Positions 43,635 through 54,034 of a stretch of DNA of 64,000 bases are shown here, one piece after another. Source of the stretch: Achatina immaculata (taxonomy: Eukaryota; Mollusca; Gastropoda; Stylommatophora; Achatinidae). The stretch spans positions 25,717,472 through 25,781,471 of the forward strand of contig CM019715.1 of assembly GCA_009760885.1 (NCBI GenBank), in the 5' to 3' direction. Position numbers and translations under genes: made by a program. The notes beneath the pieces are model-generated. The model ran no database searches and had not been told where the DNA came from. It worked only from the letters and a program-made list of their open reading frames with translations. Numbering within the stretch: position 1 is the stretch's first letter; every line of letters starts with the position of its first letter.

Positions 43635-44028
43635 GCAGAATCCATCACCATGACAGCTCTGCAGTAAGCGTTACTTCAATAAGCCAGACTGTGCCTGTTT
43701 CTAGAAGCGCTGATGGACAGATGTCCCCGGGATATCAACAACACTCTGAACACCACCCTCACTGAAGCAAGTATCTCGGTTAGACAAAAAAGAAAAAAAA
43801 AGACTTAATTCTGGCTGACTGTCAAAAGATGCCAACGTTCTGCATGAGTTAGCTCTTATGAACGGATGAATGAACACAGAAGGGGTCATAGCTTGTTATC
43901 GTGTGTGTAGGCGGGACACAGTCTTTGCTAGCCTGCTGCCCCAGGCATCTGTCCCATCATGCTTGCGCAGTCATGGTTGCTTCACTCACTTCTAGTTTCT
44001 CTGACTTTCTCTGTGCACGTCCATGATA
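43635..44028. other. No recognisable gene
   Basis: Unique sequence up to the mariner element. Nothing supported. Confidence 0.5.
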
Positions 44029-44976
44029 CGAGGGGAAGTCACTAAGTAACTCGCAAACTGAAATATTTTATCAGTGGCACTTATCATGTAGTATTTAAAT
44101 ATATCCTTAGATAGTACCGTCATCCAATTTTATAATAGTTGTATGTAGGGGGCGCATGCGCAAAGCAATAACAAAATGTCTACTCAACTGTTAGTGTGTA
44201 CCAAAGAAGAACAGAGAAGTGTAGGGCGATTTTTCTGGGCTAAAGGACATTCAGTTGAGGACATTCATAAGGAAATGATTACAGTTTATGCTGAAACGTG
44301 TTTATCACGTAAAGCGGTCTATAACTGGGTAAAAGAATTTTCTCAGGGACGCACCGAAATTGTTGACAAAGTCTGACTTGGCCGTCCTGTTCAGATTGCA
44401 ACAGAAGCGACTGTGCAACGTGTGAATGAGATTATCAGAGCTGACAAAAGTTCCAGAAGTATGGTGACAGTGTGAATTCTGTATCGTACTTTGAAGTTCT
44501 GTCGATGCTACGGGACACAATTCGAAGAAAACGTCCTGGTCTGCTGACTAGAGGTGTGCTTCTTCTTCATGACAATGCCAGACCACATACGGCTCGGTTA
44601 ACACAAGAGAAAATTAGCTAGTTGGGTTGGGAAGTTCTTGAACATCCACCCTATAGTCCTGACTTAGCTCCAAGTGATCTTCGCCTGTCTGGTCCATTGA
44701 AAAACCACCTTGGCGGGAGAAGATTCTCGAGTGACGAAGAGGTGGAAACAGGAGTAAAAAAACGGTTCAGAAATCGGACTCCCGATTTTTACGCCATGGG
44801 TATTGCATCACTGATTACACGATGGGACAAATGTATCAATGTTGATGACGATTATGTTGAGAAATAGGGGAATAATGTAAGCTCAAAAATGAAAAGTTTT
44901 CAAATTACTGTCGCATTTAGTTTTTTTTTTTTTTTTAGTAACAGGCATTTGCGAGTTACTTAGTGACTTCCCCTCG
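44029..44976 (+). mobile_element. Mariner element, internally deleted, 948 bp
   Basis: Inverted repeats of 29 bp (44029-44057 and 44948-44976) are identical, starting CGAGGGGAAGTCACTAAGTA, and the element is flanked by TA on both sides (44027-44028 and 44977-44978), the mariner target site. Mariner elements are usually near 1.3 kb, so about a quarter of the length is missing from the interior. Perfect termini imply either recent insertion or mobilisation in trans. Confidence 0.95.
44176..44868 (+). pseudogene. Mariner transposase, broken
   Basis: The start is at 44176. The first 66 codons give the N-terminal DNA-binding part with LSRKAVYNWVKEF, typical of the mariner helix-turn-helix region, then a TGA at 44374. 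Further stops and a frame change precede the deletion, which removes the segment with the first catalytic Asp. The C-terminal part retains HDNARPHTA (44568-44594) and YSPDLAPSD (44652-44678). The Asp codons at 44571 and 44676 are separated by 34 residues, as in the D34D mariner signature. An in-frame TAG lies near 44620. It cannot encode active transposase. Confidence 0.9.
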
Positions 44977-44978
44977 TA

Positions 44979-45796
44979 CTTTGAATTGGTTTCTTCTTCT
45001 AATTTCCGGGTGGTATTCAAGTTGTTGTCTTTAGTTTGTTTTTGTTTCAGAAATGAAATATTTAGATAACGACACCCGGAAGACCTAAAGAGGTAAGGTT
45101 AATGCTAAAAAGAATACCACTGCAGACCACCAAAAAGAACTATCCATTATACACGGCAGTAAGTCCGTACCCGCTGAGTCAGTGTTTGGAGTATCTCCAA
45201 AAATAGATCAGGATTAATCACCAACGGCAAGTACAGAATTCAAAATCTCAGGAATTAAACCACATGGAAGATCTAAACGCCCTGTAAATCAAACAGTCCC
45301 AGACAGAACAGGACCTGAGATGGAACCGAATCAGGCAAGCAGAATCTGATGAGCTGTGGAAAGACTTCATCACTCAAGTTAAAGAAGACCAACGTTTTCA
45401 GTTAGTCAGTAGTTAACAAGCAGGAAACTAAGTGATAGATATAAGGTAGAGGATAAAAGGTACCCATTTGTCCTGGTTTTGAGGCATTTACGGGGTATAA
45501 CTCCAGTATTTATACTGTTCTTTTAACTATTCCTTGCCTTCGAAGGCCATAGCGATGTAGTGTTAGCGACGTAGACAGAGAATATTTTCCTTGATCCTTC
45601 ACTATTCCTAAAGAGTGATTCTTTACCTTTTTTTTTTAAGGATCTGGACCCTCTTTTCTGGCCCGAGAACAGCTGGGGTCCCCTGATTAAAAATAAAGCA
45701 ACAAATAAAAGGCTTCTTGATGTTAATTCGCTTCTTCTTTTTCTTCAATTCCAGCCTTGGACTCTCAAAAATAGTTCCGTGGAAAGCCTAAGAAGG
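44979..45796. other. No recognisable gene
   Basis: A degenerate frame near 45060-45420 (KRPVNQTVPDRTGPEMEPNQ) has no motif I can assign. It could be a decayed transposon. Confidence 0.4.
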
Positions 45797-46268
45797 TATG
45801 GACCCCAGACTAAGAATCACTGTCACAGAACGTAATATGGAGCCAGTGGACCCCAGACTAAGAATCACTGTCACAGAACGTAATATGGAGCCAGTGGACC
45901 CCAGACTAAGAATCACTGTCACAGAACCTAATGTGGAGCCAGTGGACCACATATTAAGAATCACTGTCACAGAACCTAATATGGAGCCAGTGGACCCCAG
46001 ACTAAGAATCACTGTCACAGAACGTAATATGGAGCCAGTGGACCCCAGACTAAGAATCACTGTCCCAGAACGTAATATGGAGCCAGTGGACCCCAGACTA
46101 AGAATCACTGTCCCAGAACGTAATATGGAGCCAGTGGACCCCAGACTAAGAATCACTGTCACAGAACCTAATATGGAGCCAGTGGACCCCAGACTAAGAA
46201 TCACTGTCATAGAACGTAATATGGAGCCAGTGGACCCCAGACTAAGAATCACTGTCCCAGAACGTAAT
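45797..46268. repeat. Minisatellite, 48 bp unit, about 10 copies
   Basis: The unit is 'gaccccagactaagaatcac' then 'tgtcacagaacgtaatatgg' and 'agccagtg'. Sixteen codons long, so both strands keep open repeat frames. These are not genes. Variants (aca/cca, cg/cc) are interspersed. Confidence 0.95.
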
Positions 46269-46324
46269 GTAGCTTGGCTATCTTTCCTTCCTCAGCTCGA
46301 AGTGGAACCAAAAAGGGGCAGAGA

Positions 46325-46432
46325 ATGAGTGATATTTATTTTAAAAGGGTGAAGAGCTGGACGCGCAAGGCCGTCTTACATTCTGCCCTGTATGACTTCG
46401 TCTTTCATTCTTCCACACTCTCGATTTGATAG
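46325..46432 (-). mobile_element. LINE-A variant 3' end
   Basis: 'atttattttaaaagggtgaa', 'gccgtcttacattctgccct' and 'catthcttccacac'-type block, matching 17453-17567. The tail is decayed (GAATGAGTGAT). Followed by GA-rich DNA. Confidence 0.7.
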
Positions 46433-46435
46433 AGA

Positions 46436-46595
46436 GATAGAGTGAAGCAGAGACAGTAAGAAGCATAGAGAGAGAGAGAGAGAGAAGATTATAGAGACAG
46501 AGAGCCTGAGAGAGAGACAGACAGACCTAGAGACAGACCGAGACGGACAGAGGGAAACACACAGAGAAAGAAAGAAGAGAGAGAGAGAGAGATAA
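46436..46595. repeat. GA/CAGA-rich low-complexity tract
   Basis: A purine-rich tract of GAGAGA and GACAGA modules adjoining the LINE-A terminus. Confidence 0.9.
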
Positions 46596-46919
46596 TGAAC
46601 TGAAGCAGGCACCCAAGTCTACTGTTGGGTCGACTGCCCTGCCCCCCCCCCCCCAACCCCCTGCACCCCGCACGATCGAGATCGAACATTACGACGCTTA
46701 GCATAAGAGGTACGTTTGCTAACCATGCTCGGCAAGAATTAAACACACTAAATTAGATCGGAAATATGTCTATGCCCAAGAAACTCCAAGGTCGGAGAAC
46801 AGAAATACCTCACATTACAAGGAAAGTGGACAAAAGTTATTGACGGAATTAGATTAAACGTTCCAAAAATAGCAACAGTCTTAGGGATAATTAGTTGAAG
46901 GCTTTGTTTCACCTTAATG

Positions 46920-47124
46920 CAGGAGAGAGAGAGAGAGAGAGAGAGGCAGAGTGAAACAGAGAGACACAGAAGTAGAGACAGAGAGAAACTGAGAAAAACA
47001 CACAGAGACATAGAGAGGGGCAGAGAGAGTGACAGAATGTGACACAGAATTAGAGAGAGAGAGAGAGAGAAATAGAGAGAGACAGAAACAGAGAGACAGA
47101 CTAAGATAAACATAAGGGAGGCAA

Positions 47125-47187
<63 letters not shown>

Positions 47188-47223
47188 TACACACACAGGA
47201 GACAGAGAAAGACATTATATATA

Positions 47224-47254
<31 letters not shown>

Positions 47255-47266
47255 AGAAGAAGAAGA
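46920..47266. repeat. GA/CAGA-rich array with (GT)n and (GAA)n
   Basis: About 350 bp of GAGAGA and GACAGA with a CAGA run (47160-47188), a short AT/GT run and a GAA run. The Ser/Leu/Cys frames on the minus strand reflect composition. Confidence 0.9.
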
Positions 47267-47639
47267 AGAAGAGACAATGAATGACAAGGAACTTAAACAA
47301 GATATTAAAATCTGGAAATTCCAAATGCATCACATCTCGCAGTGGAAAAGTCACACAGTTCTATCTAAACTGGATGTTATTTGCTGCTTAAACTTGTTTT
47401 TCTTTGAGTGGGCGTGTCTTCCTATCCAGACACTTAAAGGCTGATTCTTGACAAAAATGGCCGATTTGACCATCACACCAGTAAGAGATGCATGGAGGGA
47501 ATTTAAAAGCATTTGCAATCTTCCGCTAGTCTTATAAGGGACCGCTAGAATTACCCACAAGTTTTGTAAATAATGATAAACAGGCTGTTTCAGTCTAGGA
47601 ATTTGATGGTTAGTTGGCTGATGGTCTAAATGATGTTCA

Positions 47640-47880
47640 GCAAGTGTGAACTTATTGGCTGGAGCATTTAGAGACAATGAAGGGGTTTAGACAAACAAAG
47701 ACGGCCGATATCGAAGTGATGAAAAGGGACAGGCCAACAGGTAGACATAGACAACGATGGCGAGATAACCTAGTAGAAGATATAGGGGCTCTTGGAATCG
47801 ACAACTGGCAAGAAAAGATCAAGAACAGAGAGGAATGGAGACTTGTCCTGTCTGCAGCAGTGGGCCTCAATAGCTAGGGA
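47640..47880 (+). mobile_element. LINE-F 3' end, polymerase C-terminus
   Basis: Open from 47677 to 47877: a basic RPTGRHRQRWRDN segment, then VEDIGALGIDNWQEKIKNRE and EWRLVLSAAVGLNS followed by a stop. This is the usual C-terminal end of a LINE polymerase. Shared with 13124-13540 and 15050-15225. Catalytic domains absent. Confidence 0.8.
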
Positions 47881-48074
47881 ATTTGCTGAGTTTACCCAAA
47901 GAAGAACAAGAAATGTGAACTTGATTTTTTTTTGGGTTTTTTTTTGGAAATGGGTGGGGGTGGAGCTTTGGAAAATAAAACGTGACTTGTTTTTGTAAAA
48001 CCTTAAGGGGGTACACAACACCACTTTCACTGAGCATTCCCAGACCACGCATTCGTATCTGCTGAAGTGGCCAT

Positions 48075-48075
48075 G

Positions 48076-48122
<47 letters not shown>
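48075..48122. repeat. (GATA)n microsatellite
   Basis: About 12 GATA units. A (GT)n run follows at 48168-48194. Confidence 0.95.
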
Positions 48123-48162
48123 GACATTGTCTCTCCTTTGTCTCTTTCTATGTCTCAGTCTG

Positions 48163-48194
<32 letters not shown>

Positions 48195-48208
48195 ATGCAT
48201 ATAAACTA

Positions 48209-48396
48209 GGTCAGTCAATCATTTGCATGTCCCTTGCGGAACTTTGCTTCCATAACAGCTAGCTCTCCTGTAGGCCTCTCCGTTGTAAGCAAGATGCCCT
48301 GCTTGCTGATGTGTCCATTCGCAGATCATCAACGATGTCTTGCAGCCATCTTCGCCTTGGTCTTCCTCTCTTTCTTTTTTCCAATTATGTACCCTT
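48209..48396 (-). mobile_element. LINE-B 3' end with 11 bp target duplication
   Basis: The minus strand runs from a GKRKRG-type coding segment to GCAAGGGACATGCAAATGAT plus a short GACT tail. CATATAAACTA is present exactly at both borders (48198-48208 and 48397-48407). This 188 bp insertion is severely 5' truncated. Confidence 0.9.
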
Positions 48397-48839
48397 CATA
48401 TAAACTAATACGAACAAATATTTTACTGCAAACGAGCTTTTACACTGAAGCGTAAAAGAATTAAAAGAAAAGAACATGAAAGAAAAAAGTGTCCTTACAC
48501 ATTCTGAAGTGTATTTATTATTACATAGATAACAAAGGCCAACACACATTTTGGTTCCTCAAATATTATACCTGTTTCTGAGTATATTTGACTTGCTGAT
48601 TCCAAAAAAAAAAAAAATGGTACAAGTATTCCCCGTCAGCTCAAGTTTTTGAGATACAAAACAAATGGGATAAACCGCTCATCACTCTATTCACCCATAA
48701 CAGATCTGGATATTTTAATGTAGTGTTTAAATCTTTTAAACTTGATGGAAACATACTAAAAATTAAAATAAAAATGTACTACATGAAAATATACTTATTT
48801 CATACCAAAAAGCACAATTTTATGATACAAACTTTCCAC

Positions 48840-50400
48840 TCAGTCGACACACAAGAGGCTCCTTTTGCAAGACTTCCGAGAGCGGAATCTGCCAGGACAA
48901 TCCCCCACGAGATTCCAACAATAGTCCGCCATCATGTGTGCATCCAATCTTCCTTCGTATCTGGTTTCCATTTTTTTAAAAATGTCTTGGTGAAATCTTT
49001 CGTCTAGCTCTTCGCTTAAGTCACGAAGGTTCTCTGGAAAGCGATCTAAGTGACTATACAGATAATGGATTTTAACACTCATGTTACAGCCAAGCCTGTT
49101 GAAATGAAAGAACACATCCTTTACTAATTGTGTGTAGTTGTCTGCCTTCTTGTTGCCAAGAAAGCTTTTCGCAACAGGAACAAATGAAGACCAGGCACAT
49201 GATTCGATTTCATTCATTGATGCTATTCTTCTTCTGTGTTCGAAGTTGTTGTTCACTTCAGATCCTGATCCCTGTCGATATAGCAACGCCCACAGTCCTC
49301 TCCAGATCTAGATAGGAGCCCCAAAGCTCTTGCCCCATAGCTTGTGTCCTCTGGCCATGTCTCACGCCTCAGGTCTGTATGGTTTGGGCACTCTTGTAGG
49401 AGTCTAGACTCCACTGCCACATGGACATTCGTCTGTGTGAGACAGTCGATGCAGGTGGCTCAGTAGTCTGCGGTGGCATGTCCTTAGGCGGAAGAGGATG
49501 GTTTGGTGATGTCTTTGTAGTTGATGTATTGGATATTGATGCTATGAAATGTGGGTCACTTACAAGTTGTCTAACCTGTGGAACATCTAAAATTCATGCC
49601 CTCAGTTTTTCCATGGTAAGTTCAGGTAGCTTATGCACTATGTCTTTATTCAAAGTCCTTACAAATTGTTTCACTAAACCTAGTGGTAGTGGTGTAGTGG
49701 TGACAGTATGATTATATCTCGTGCTACCAAAAGTATATTAATTACATTTTGTCCTTCATCCACCACATTCTCCCTTGGAGACCAATCTTTTCTTGACCAG
49801 TGTTCAAGTTTGGCTCTATTATCCCAAAGGCATAAAAAAAGCAAGGATACTTTGTGTAGCCACTTTGTTGACCTAGAAGAAAATGAAACATCTTCAAGGC
49901 TACACAAATCACCCATTGATGTTCGTGGTAATTAATCTTTTCCGAGACTAAACAGATGGCCTTGAACTCTTCTTTCATCCTGGTGGAATGACCGATCGGA
50001 ATAGAACCATATTTGTTGCTGTTATTTAAAGTAATATATTTAAAACTACGTTCTGAACTGTCGATGAAAGAGCGACAACCGTGGTAGTTTAAGGAAAGCC
50101 TGAATGGATACAAGATCAGAATGATGAACAGGTCTCTTGGTTGAAGATAGATTAGGGTAAAACCGCTTGTCAAGATTGTTTCGATTGACGCCTGTGATAT
50201 TAACAATACAAAAATAACAGTCATCGAAGTGGTCTTTTTCAGCTCACTCCACAACATTGGTACTACATATTTCGGGCAGCTTCTCTTTCCGTTTGTCCAC
50301 TGGTGCAAATGCTCCGTACAAGTTTTTGTATACAATATGAGGAGCCCATGGATTATCTTGATCTTCAAGCTTGACACCAAAATAACCTACATATGCTCTT
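48840..50400 (-). pseudogene. Broken copy of a conserved animal gene family of unknown function
   Basis: Minus-strand fragments match, from memory, a family found in many copies in invertebrate genomes, usually annotated only as uncharacterized. The N-terminal part (50380-49742) has CTEHLHQWTNGKR, NKYGSIPIGHST, HQWVICVALKM and LLGQQSGYTKYPCF. A shifted frame (49916-49680) has LCLWDNRAKLEHWSRKDW. The C-terminal part (49216-48840) has FLGNKKADNY, NRLGCNMSVKIHYLYSHLDR and MMADYCW. Several frameshifts and a nested LINE (49227-49534) break it. No function is known to me. High copy number in other genomes suggests a transposon-borne gene. No introns can be placed, so a processed or transposon copy is possible. 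Confidence 0.7.
49227..49534 (-). mobile_element. LINE 3' end nested in the pseudogene, 11 bp target duplication
   Basis: The minus strand encodes DECPCGSGVESRLLQECPNH, a C-x-C...C-x4-H zinc-knuckle-like motif, then a degenerate 'RRETWPEDTSYG' segment typical of jockey-type LINE C-termini, ending in an AGAAGAAG tail. ATTGATGCTAT flanks it exactly at 49216-49226 and 49535-49545. The pseudogene sequence continues across the duplicated site. Confidence 0.85.
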
Positions 50401-50421
50401 TTTTTTACAAACTGAGAAATC

Positions 50422-50871
50422 ATTCATTCATTCATTTGCATGTCCCTTGCGGAACTTTGCCTCCCAAACAGCACTCCTGTAGGCCTCTCGGTTTTGAGCA
50501 AGATGGCCTGCTGCTGTTGCATCCATTTCCAGATCGTCAACGATGTCCTGCAGCCATCTTCGTCTTGGTCTTCCTCTTTTTCTTTTTCCCATTATGCATC
50601 CTTCCAATACGGTCTTCTCTAAATTATCATGACGTTTAATGTGTCCAAAATATTTCAGTTTTCTCTCTTTAATCCTCTTCACTAGCCAGCCTTCTTCAAT
50701 ATTAAGCTCTTGTAGTATAGATATATTTGTTCTTTTTCGTGTCCACGATATTCGGAGAACTCTTCTGTAGCATTTACATTCAAAGGCATTTACGTGTTTC
50801 TCAGCTGTTTTGTTAAGTGTCCAGGTCTCACAGGCATATGTTGCTATGGGAAAGATGCATGCCCTTAAAGT
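50422..50871 (-). mobile_element. LINE-B 3' end, well-preserved C-terminus
   Basis: A minus-strand frame of about 150 codons is open to the 3' end: ACIFPIATYACETWTLNKTA, then CKCYRRVLRISWTRKRTNIS, EEGWLVKRIKERKLKYFGHI, GKRKRGRPRRRWLQDIVDDL and AKFRKGHANE, with an (ATGA)n tail at 50422-50435. It has no disabling change in the retained part, so it is young, but it lacks the reverse transcriptase catalytic region. Confidence 0.9.
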
Positions 50872-50945
50872 CACTGCCCGGAAGGAAAGCAATGGTAAAC
50901 TATCTTCTGGAAACATACCAAGAAACCCAAGCAGCAATCATGGAA
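50872..50945. repeat. Dispersed repeat shared with 58995-59065
   Basis: 'agtcactgcccggaaggaaa', 'gcaatgg' and 'aaacta.cttctg.aaacat' recur at 58995-59065. In both places a LINE-B fragment lies just to the left. Class unknown. Confidence 0.6.
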
Positions 50946-52001
50946 CTGAGAAATAGGTTTCCTATTTTCCTTCAGTATGTACTCCCTGCAAATGTAGCAA
51001 AATATGTCAGGATGATTCAGGCAGCTCCGTCTTGAAGTAGCCATAACCTCTACGATGTTCGATTTGCAAAAATGAAATGACATGAATGGGAACATACACG
51101 CATCTCCTATACAATAATAACTATTATACAGCGCAACTGTTTTAAACAGATCAGTTTGAGAAACTTTTGAAATACAAATTTATGTAGTCTATGGCAACCA
51201 TGATTAACCATCTTAATTTTATTGCACATAATTTTGTAATAAAACAGAACAAAAGCGATTTTGTCATTTGAGCTATACATTTTTTTTATGTCAGTGTGCA
51301 TTATAGGAAAGGAAGTAGACGAATAGTTGTGAAACTAATGTCATTATACAGAAATAAATGTGGGCAAATTGAAGACATAAATTCCCCATTCAAGTAAGAC
51401 AGCTTGTTATGACATTCGAATTCTGCAGAAGAGATTTCTTAAAGAACGGACTAAAATTTTATAAATTCAACCATATCTAAGAAACTAGAGCTGTTGCTGT
51501 CTATTAAATCAAATTTTCTGAAACATCACCCCCAAGTAACCCCAGGAACAGGCCAAAAACCAAGGCACGAAGGGAAAAAAATTATATGGGCTGTGTAATT
51601 GATCAGAAAAAGGGAAAACGTCATGCATTATACGTTTGTACCATATACAAGAACATAAAAAGTATGTGTAGCTCAGTAAATCACAGCTTTTAACGCTATC
51701 CCATGTTGTATGATAAGAGATAAAATTGCCTTCTAAACTCTGAAATAAAAAAGCCTTCCATAATTTAAAATCCAAACCAGTTTTTTTCCCCCCTCCAGTA
51801 TAATCGTGTACTCTTACAAGTGAAAGCTCACATATAATGGACTGGATAAATGGACAAGATTTTCAAAACCACTTCTCTTTATTTAGACAAGTATACACAC
51901 CCTACGATTGGAGGCTTTCAATGTTGTGCTTCTTTCAGTAATTGTTGGCGTATTCTCCCACTTCTACTTACGTAATTCATGTTTTTTCTCTATTAACTCC
52001 T
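50946..52001. other. No recognisable gene
   Basis: AT-rich unique sequence of about 1 kb. Short frames have no motifs. Confidence 0.5.
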
Positions 52002-52046
52002 CTCTCTCTCTCTCTCTCACTCTCTCTCTTTCTCTCTCTCTCTCTT
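52002..52046. repeat. (CT)n microsatellite
   Basis: An imperfect CT run. Confidence 0.95.
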
Positions 52047-52303
52047 TCCTGCTCCATGATTTCAGATTTTCTCCGTGTCTGGTCTATTTAATGTGCAAAA
52101 GGGCACCTGTCAAGATTTAAGAGCCTTTAGACACAGTAATTATTTCGAAAGGGTCTTACAACATCCATGTCTGTCTTTTTTTTTAATAGATACAGAAGGG
52201 AGATCCAGAAATGGGCGGGTAGAAAATGTTAGATGGGTGGAAAGGAAGGAGTAGGGTATAATGTAAACTAATATGTTATTATTGTTATAAAAATGTTATA
52301 ATA

Positions 52304-52480
52304 CAGCGATTCATAAAGTTTCCCCGAGGAATGGCCCTAGGGAAGATCCCATGGGAAAGGGGAAGACGAAAGAAAAGATACTGGGAAGAACCAACTGAGG
52401 GAAAAACGTTTCTGGAAGCGATAAGGATGAGATGTGGGAGGCAAGGTGGTGGCAGCCCGTAAGAAGTTTGAAAACCACTG
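52304..52480. mobile_element. Non-autonomous hAT element, 177 bp
   Basis: The left end CAGCGATTCATAAAGTTT and right end (reverse complement) CAGTGGTTTTCAAACT fit the hAT termini at 41730 and 6821. The flanks TTATAATA (52296-52303) and TTATAGTG (52481-52488) agree at 6 of 8. No coding capacity. Confidence 0.6.
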
Positions 52481-52565
52481 TTATAGTGCAAAACATACAT
52501 TTATATCCCGGCTGTTTACATCTTTTAACATCGCAGACAGTGATGTTTACATCATTGTTAACGGG

Positions 52566-52566
<1 letters not shown>

Positions 52567-52599
<33 letters not shown>
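52567..52599. repeat. (GA)n microsatellite
   Basis: A pure GA run. Confidence 0.95.
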
Positions 52600-52602
<3 letters not shown>

Positions 52603-52954
52603 GGACTTCGAGGGCAGTATCTACACAGATACTCAGGCTGAGAGAGCTGGGACTACAGATCGGAACTGCCAGATACGAGGGGCGTACTGGACATGCGAGA
52701 CAACCAACATGGGACAGGCGCTATCTGCCACAGGACGCTGACTGATATGTTGAGGGGGAGGGATATGCGAACCTATGGACATGTCGGAAGTGCAATAATG
52801 ATAACCCAGACCATACACTATAAACCTTTACATCTTTTTAATCAGTATCCAAAAATGTCATACCTGTCTCTCTCTCAAATAAAAGTTTGATAGCTAGAAC
52901 GCAGCTGGAGGAGTCCCGGACATTGAGCAGCAGAAAGTGGTACCTAGTCCTCTT

Positions 52955-53095
52955 TAGAACTAAGGTAGGGAAAGACGACCAGGCGTGATGCTGACCTCAT
53001 GACTCTCTAGTATTCTGACAGGTCCAAAAAATAAATAAAATACGGGAACCTAATGTCAAATCGCCTTGGTGCTTGAACAGCCATGGCTATCTTTG
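52955..53095 (+). mobile_element. SINE-1/SINE-2 core fragment
   Basis: 'gtagggaaagacgaccaggc', 'gtgatgctgacctcatgac' and 'tctctagtattctgacaggt' resemble the shared SINE core. Both head and terminus are decayed. Confidence 0.5.
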
Positions 53096-53183
53096 CCTTC
53101 AAACTTTTATGTCTTTTAAGTTTTCTCATCATTTTCCTAATGGTTATCATAATTATCATCTCTGACTTCATTAACTGAACGCA

Positions 53184-53225
53184 GGAACTCTCTATTATAG
53201 AGAAGGAAACAGCTACAAAACTCTC
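53184..53225. repeat. Dispersed palindromic end shared with 31411-31450
   Basis: 'gcaggaactctctattatag' with a downstream 'agaaggaaacagctacaaaa' block. Self-complementary 'ctctctattatagaga' core. Confidence 0.35.
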
Positions 53226-53229
53226 TAAA

Positions 53230-53828
53230 ATGTCATGGGAGGTCTCTGATTACACGTAACAACATGATGATAACCGTAAAGAATTTACTTGAAAGATCAC
53301 CTCTCTTTCTCTCTCTGAGAAAGGGTTAATAACCAGGGAAGAAAGGAAATGAACCTACAGGAATATAAAAAAGATTGGAGTAATCTGTACATCTTCTGCT
53401 GGCTATGTTTTTTTGATGTATGTCATGACCTCAAAAGTCAGACATTTACCAGACTGTCCGCCCTTCTGGTGTCTGCAGAGATGTTCTGAAATTCTTTCCG
53501 AGTTCCCATATTTGGTAACACTCTTAGTTTAAATTCATAGCATCGGCTCCCAATAGAATATCCAAAAACTGCTCGCTGCTTCCACGATGTCCAACAATAT
53601 ATAACCTTCCTTTTTTTAAAAATCGTCTGTTATGAACCTGAAATGTAGTTTTTCGTCAGCCCGCCATTTTGTCCATAAAACCCCATAGATCTATTTCCGG
53701 TATAAATCATTTCCGTTAGCACTGATTCACAGTAATCTACCCGGAAAACAGTTTCTCTATTACAAGTCGCATCTGTTCTATTACATGGAACATTTTGTTC
53801 TTTTAAGGGAAGACTTTTTGGCTTCACT
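53230..53828. other. No recognisable gene
   Basis: Unique AT-rich sequence into which the next LINE-B copy inserted. Confidence 0.5.
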
Positions 53829-53838
53829 AGTGGTTTAG

Positions 53839-54000
53839 AAAAAGAGGAAGACCAAGACGAAGATGGCTGCAAGACATCGTTGACGATCTGGAAATGGATG
53901 CAACAGCAGCCGGCCATCTTGCTCACAACCGAGAGGCCTACAGGAGTGCTGTTTGGGAGGCAAAGTTTCGCAAGGGACATGCAAATGAATGAATGAATGA
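53839..54000 (+). mobile_element. LINE-B 3' end with 10 bp target duplication
   Basis: Begins within the KRGRPRRRWLQDIVDDLEMD coding segment and ends GCAAGGGACATGCAAATGAA with a (GAAT)n tail. AGTGGTTTAG is repeated exactly at 53829-53838 and 54001-54010. Only 162 bp, an extreme 5' truncation. Confidence 0.9.
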
Positions 54001-54034
54001 AGTGGTTTAGCTTTCATCTAGTCTGTCCTATTGT

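Noticed and set aside
47351..47677. Minus-strand 108-codon frame beside LINE-F
   Set aside because: A weak impression of a Penelope-type C-terminus (AEHHLDHQPTN) could not be backed by further motifs or element ends.
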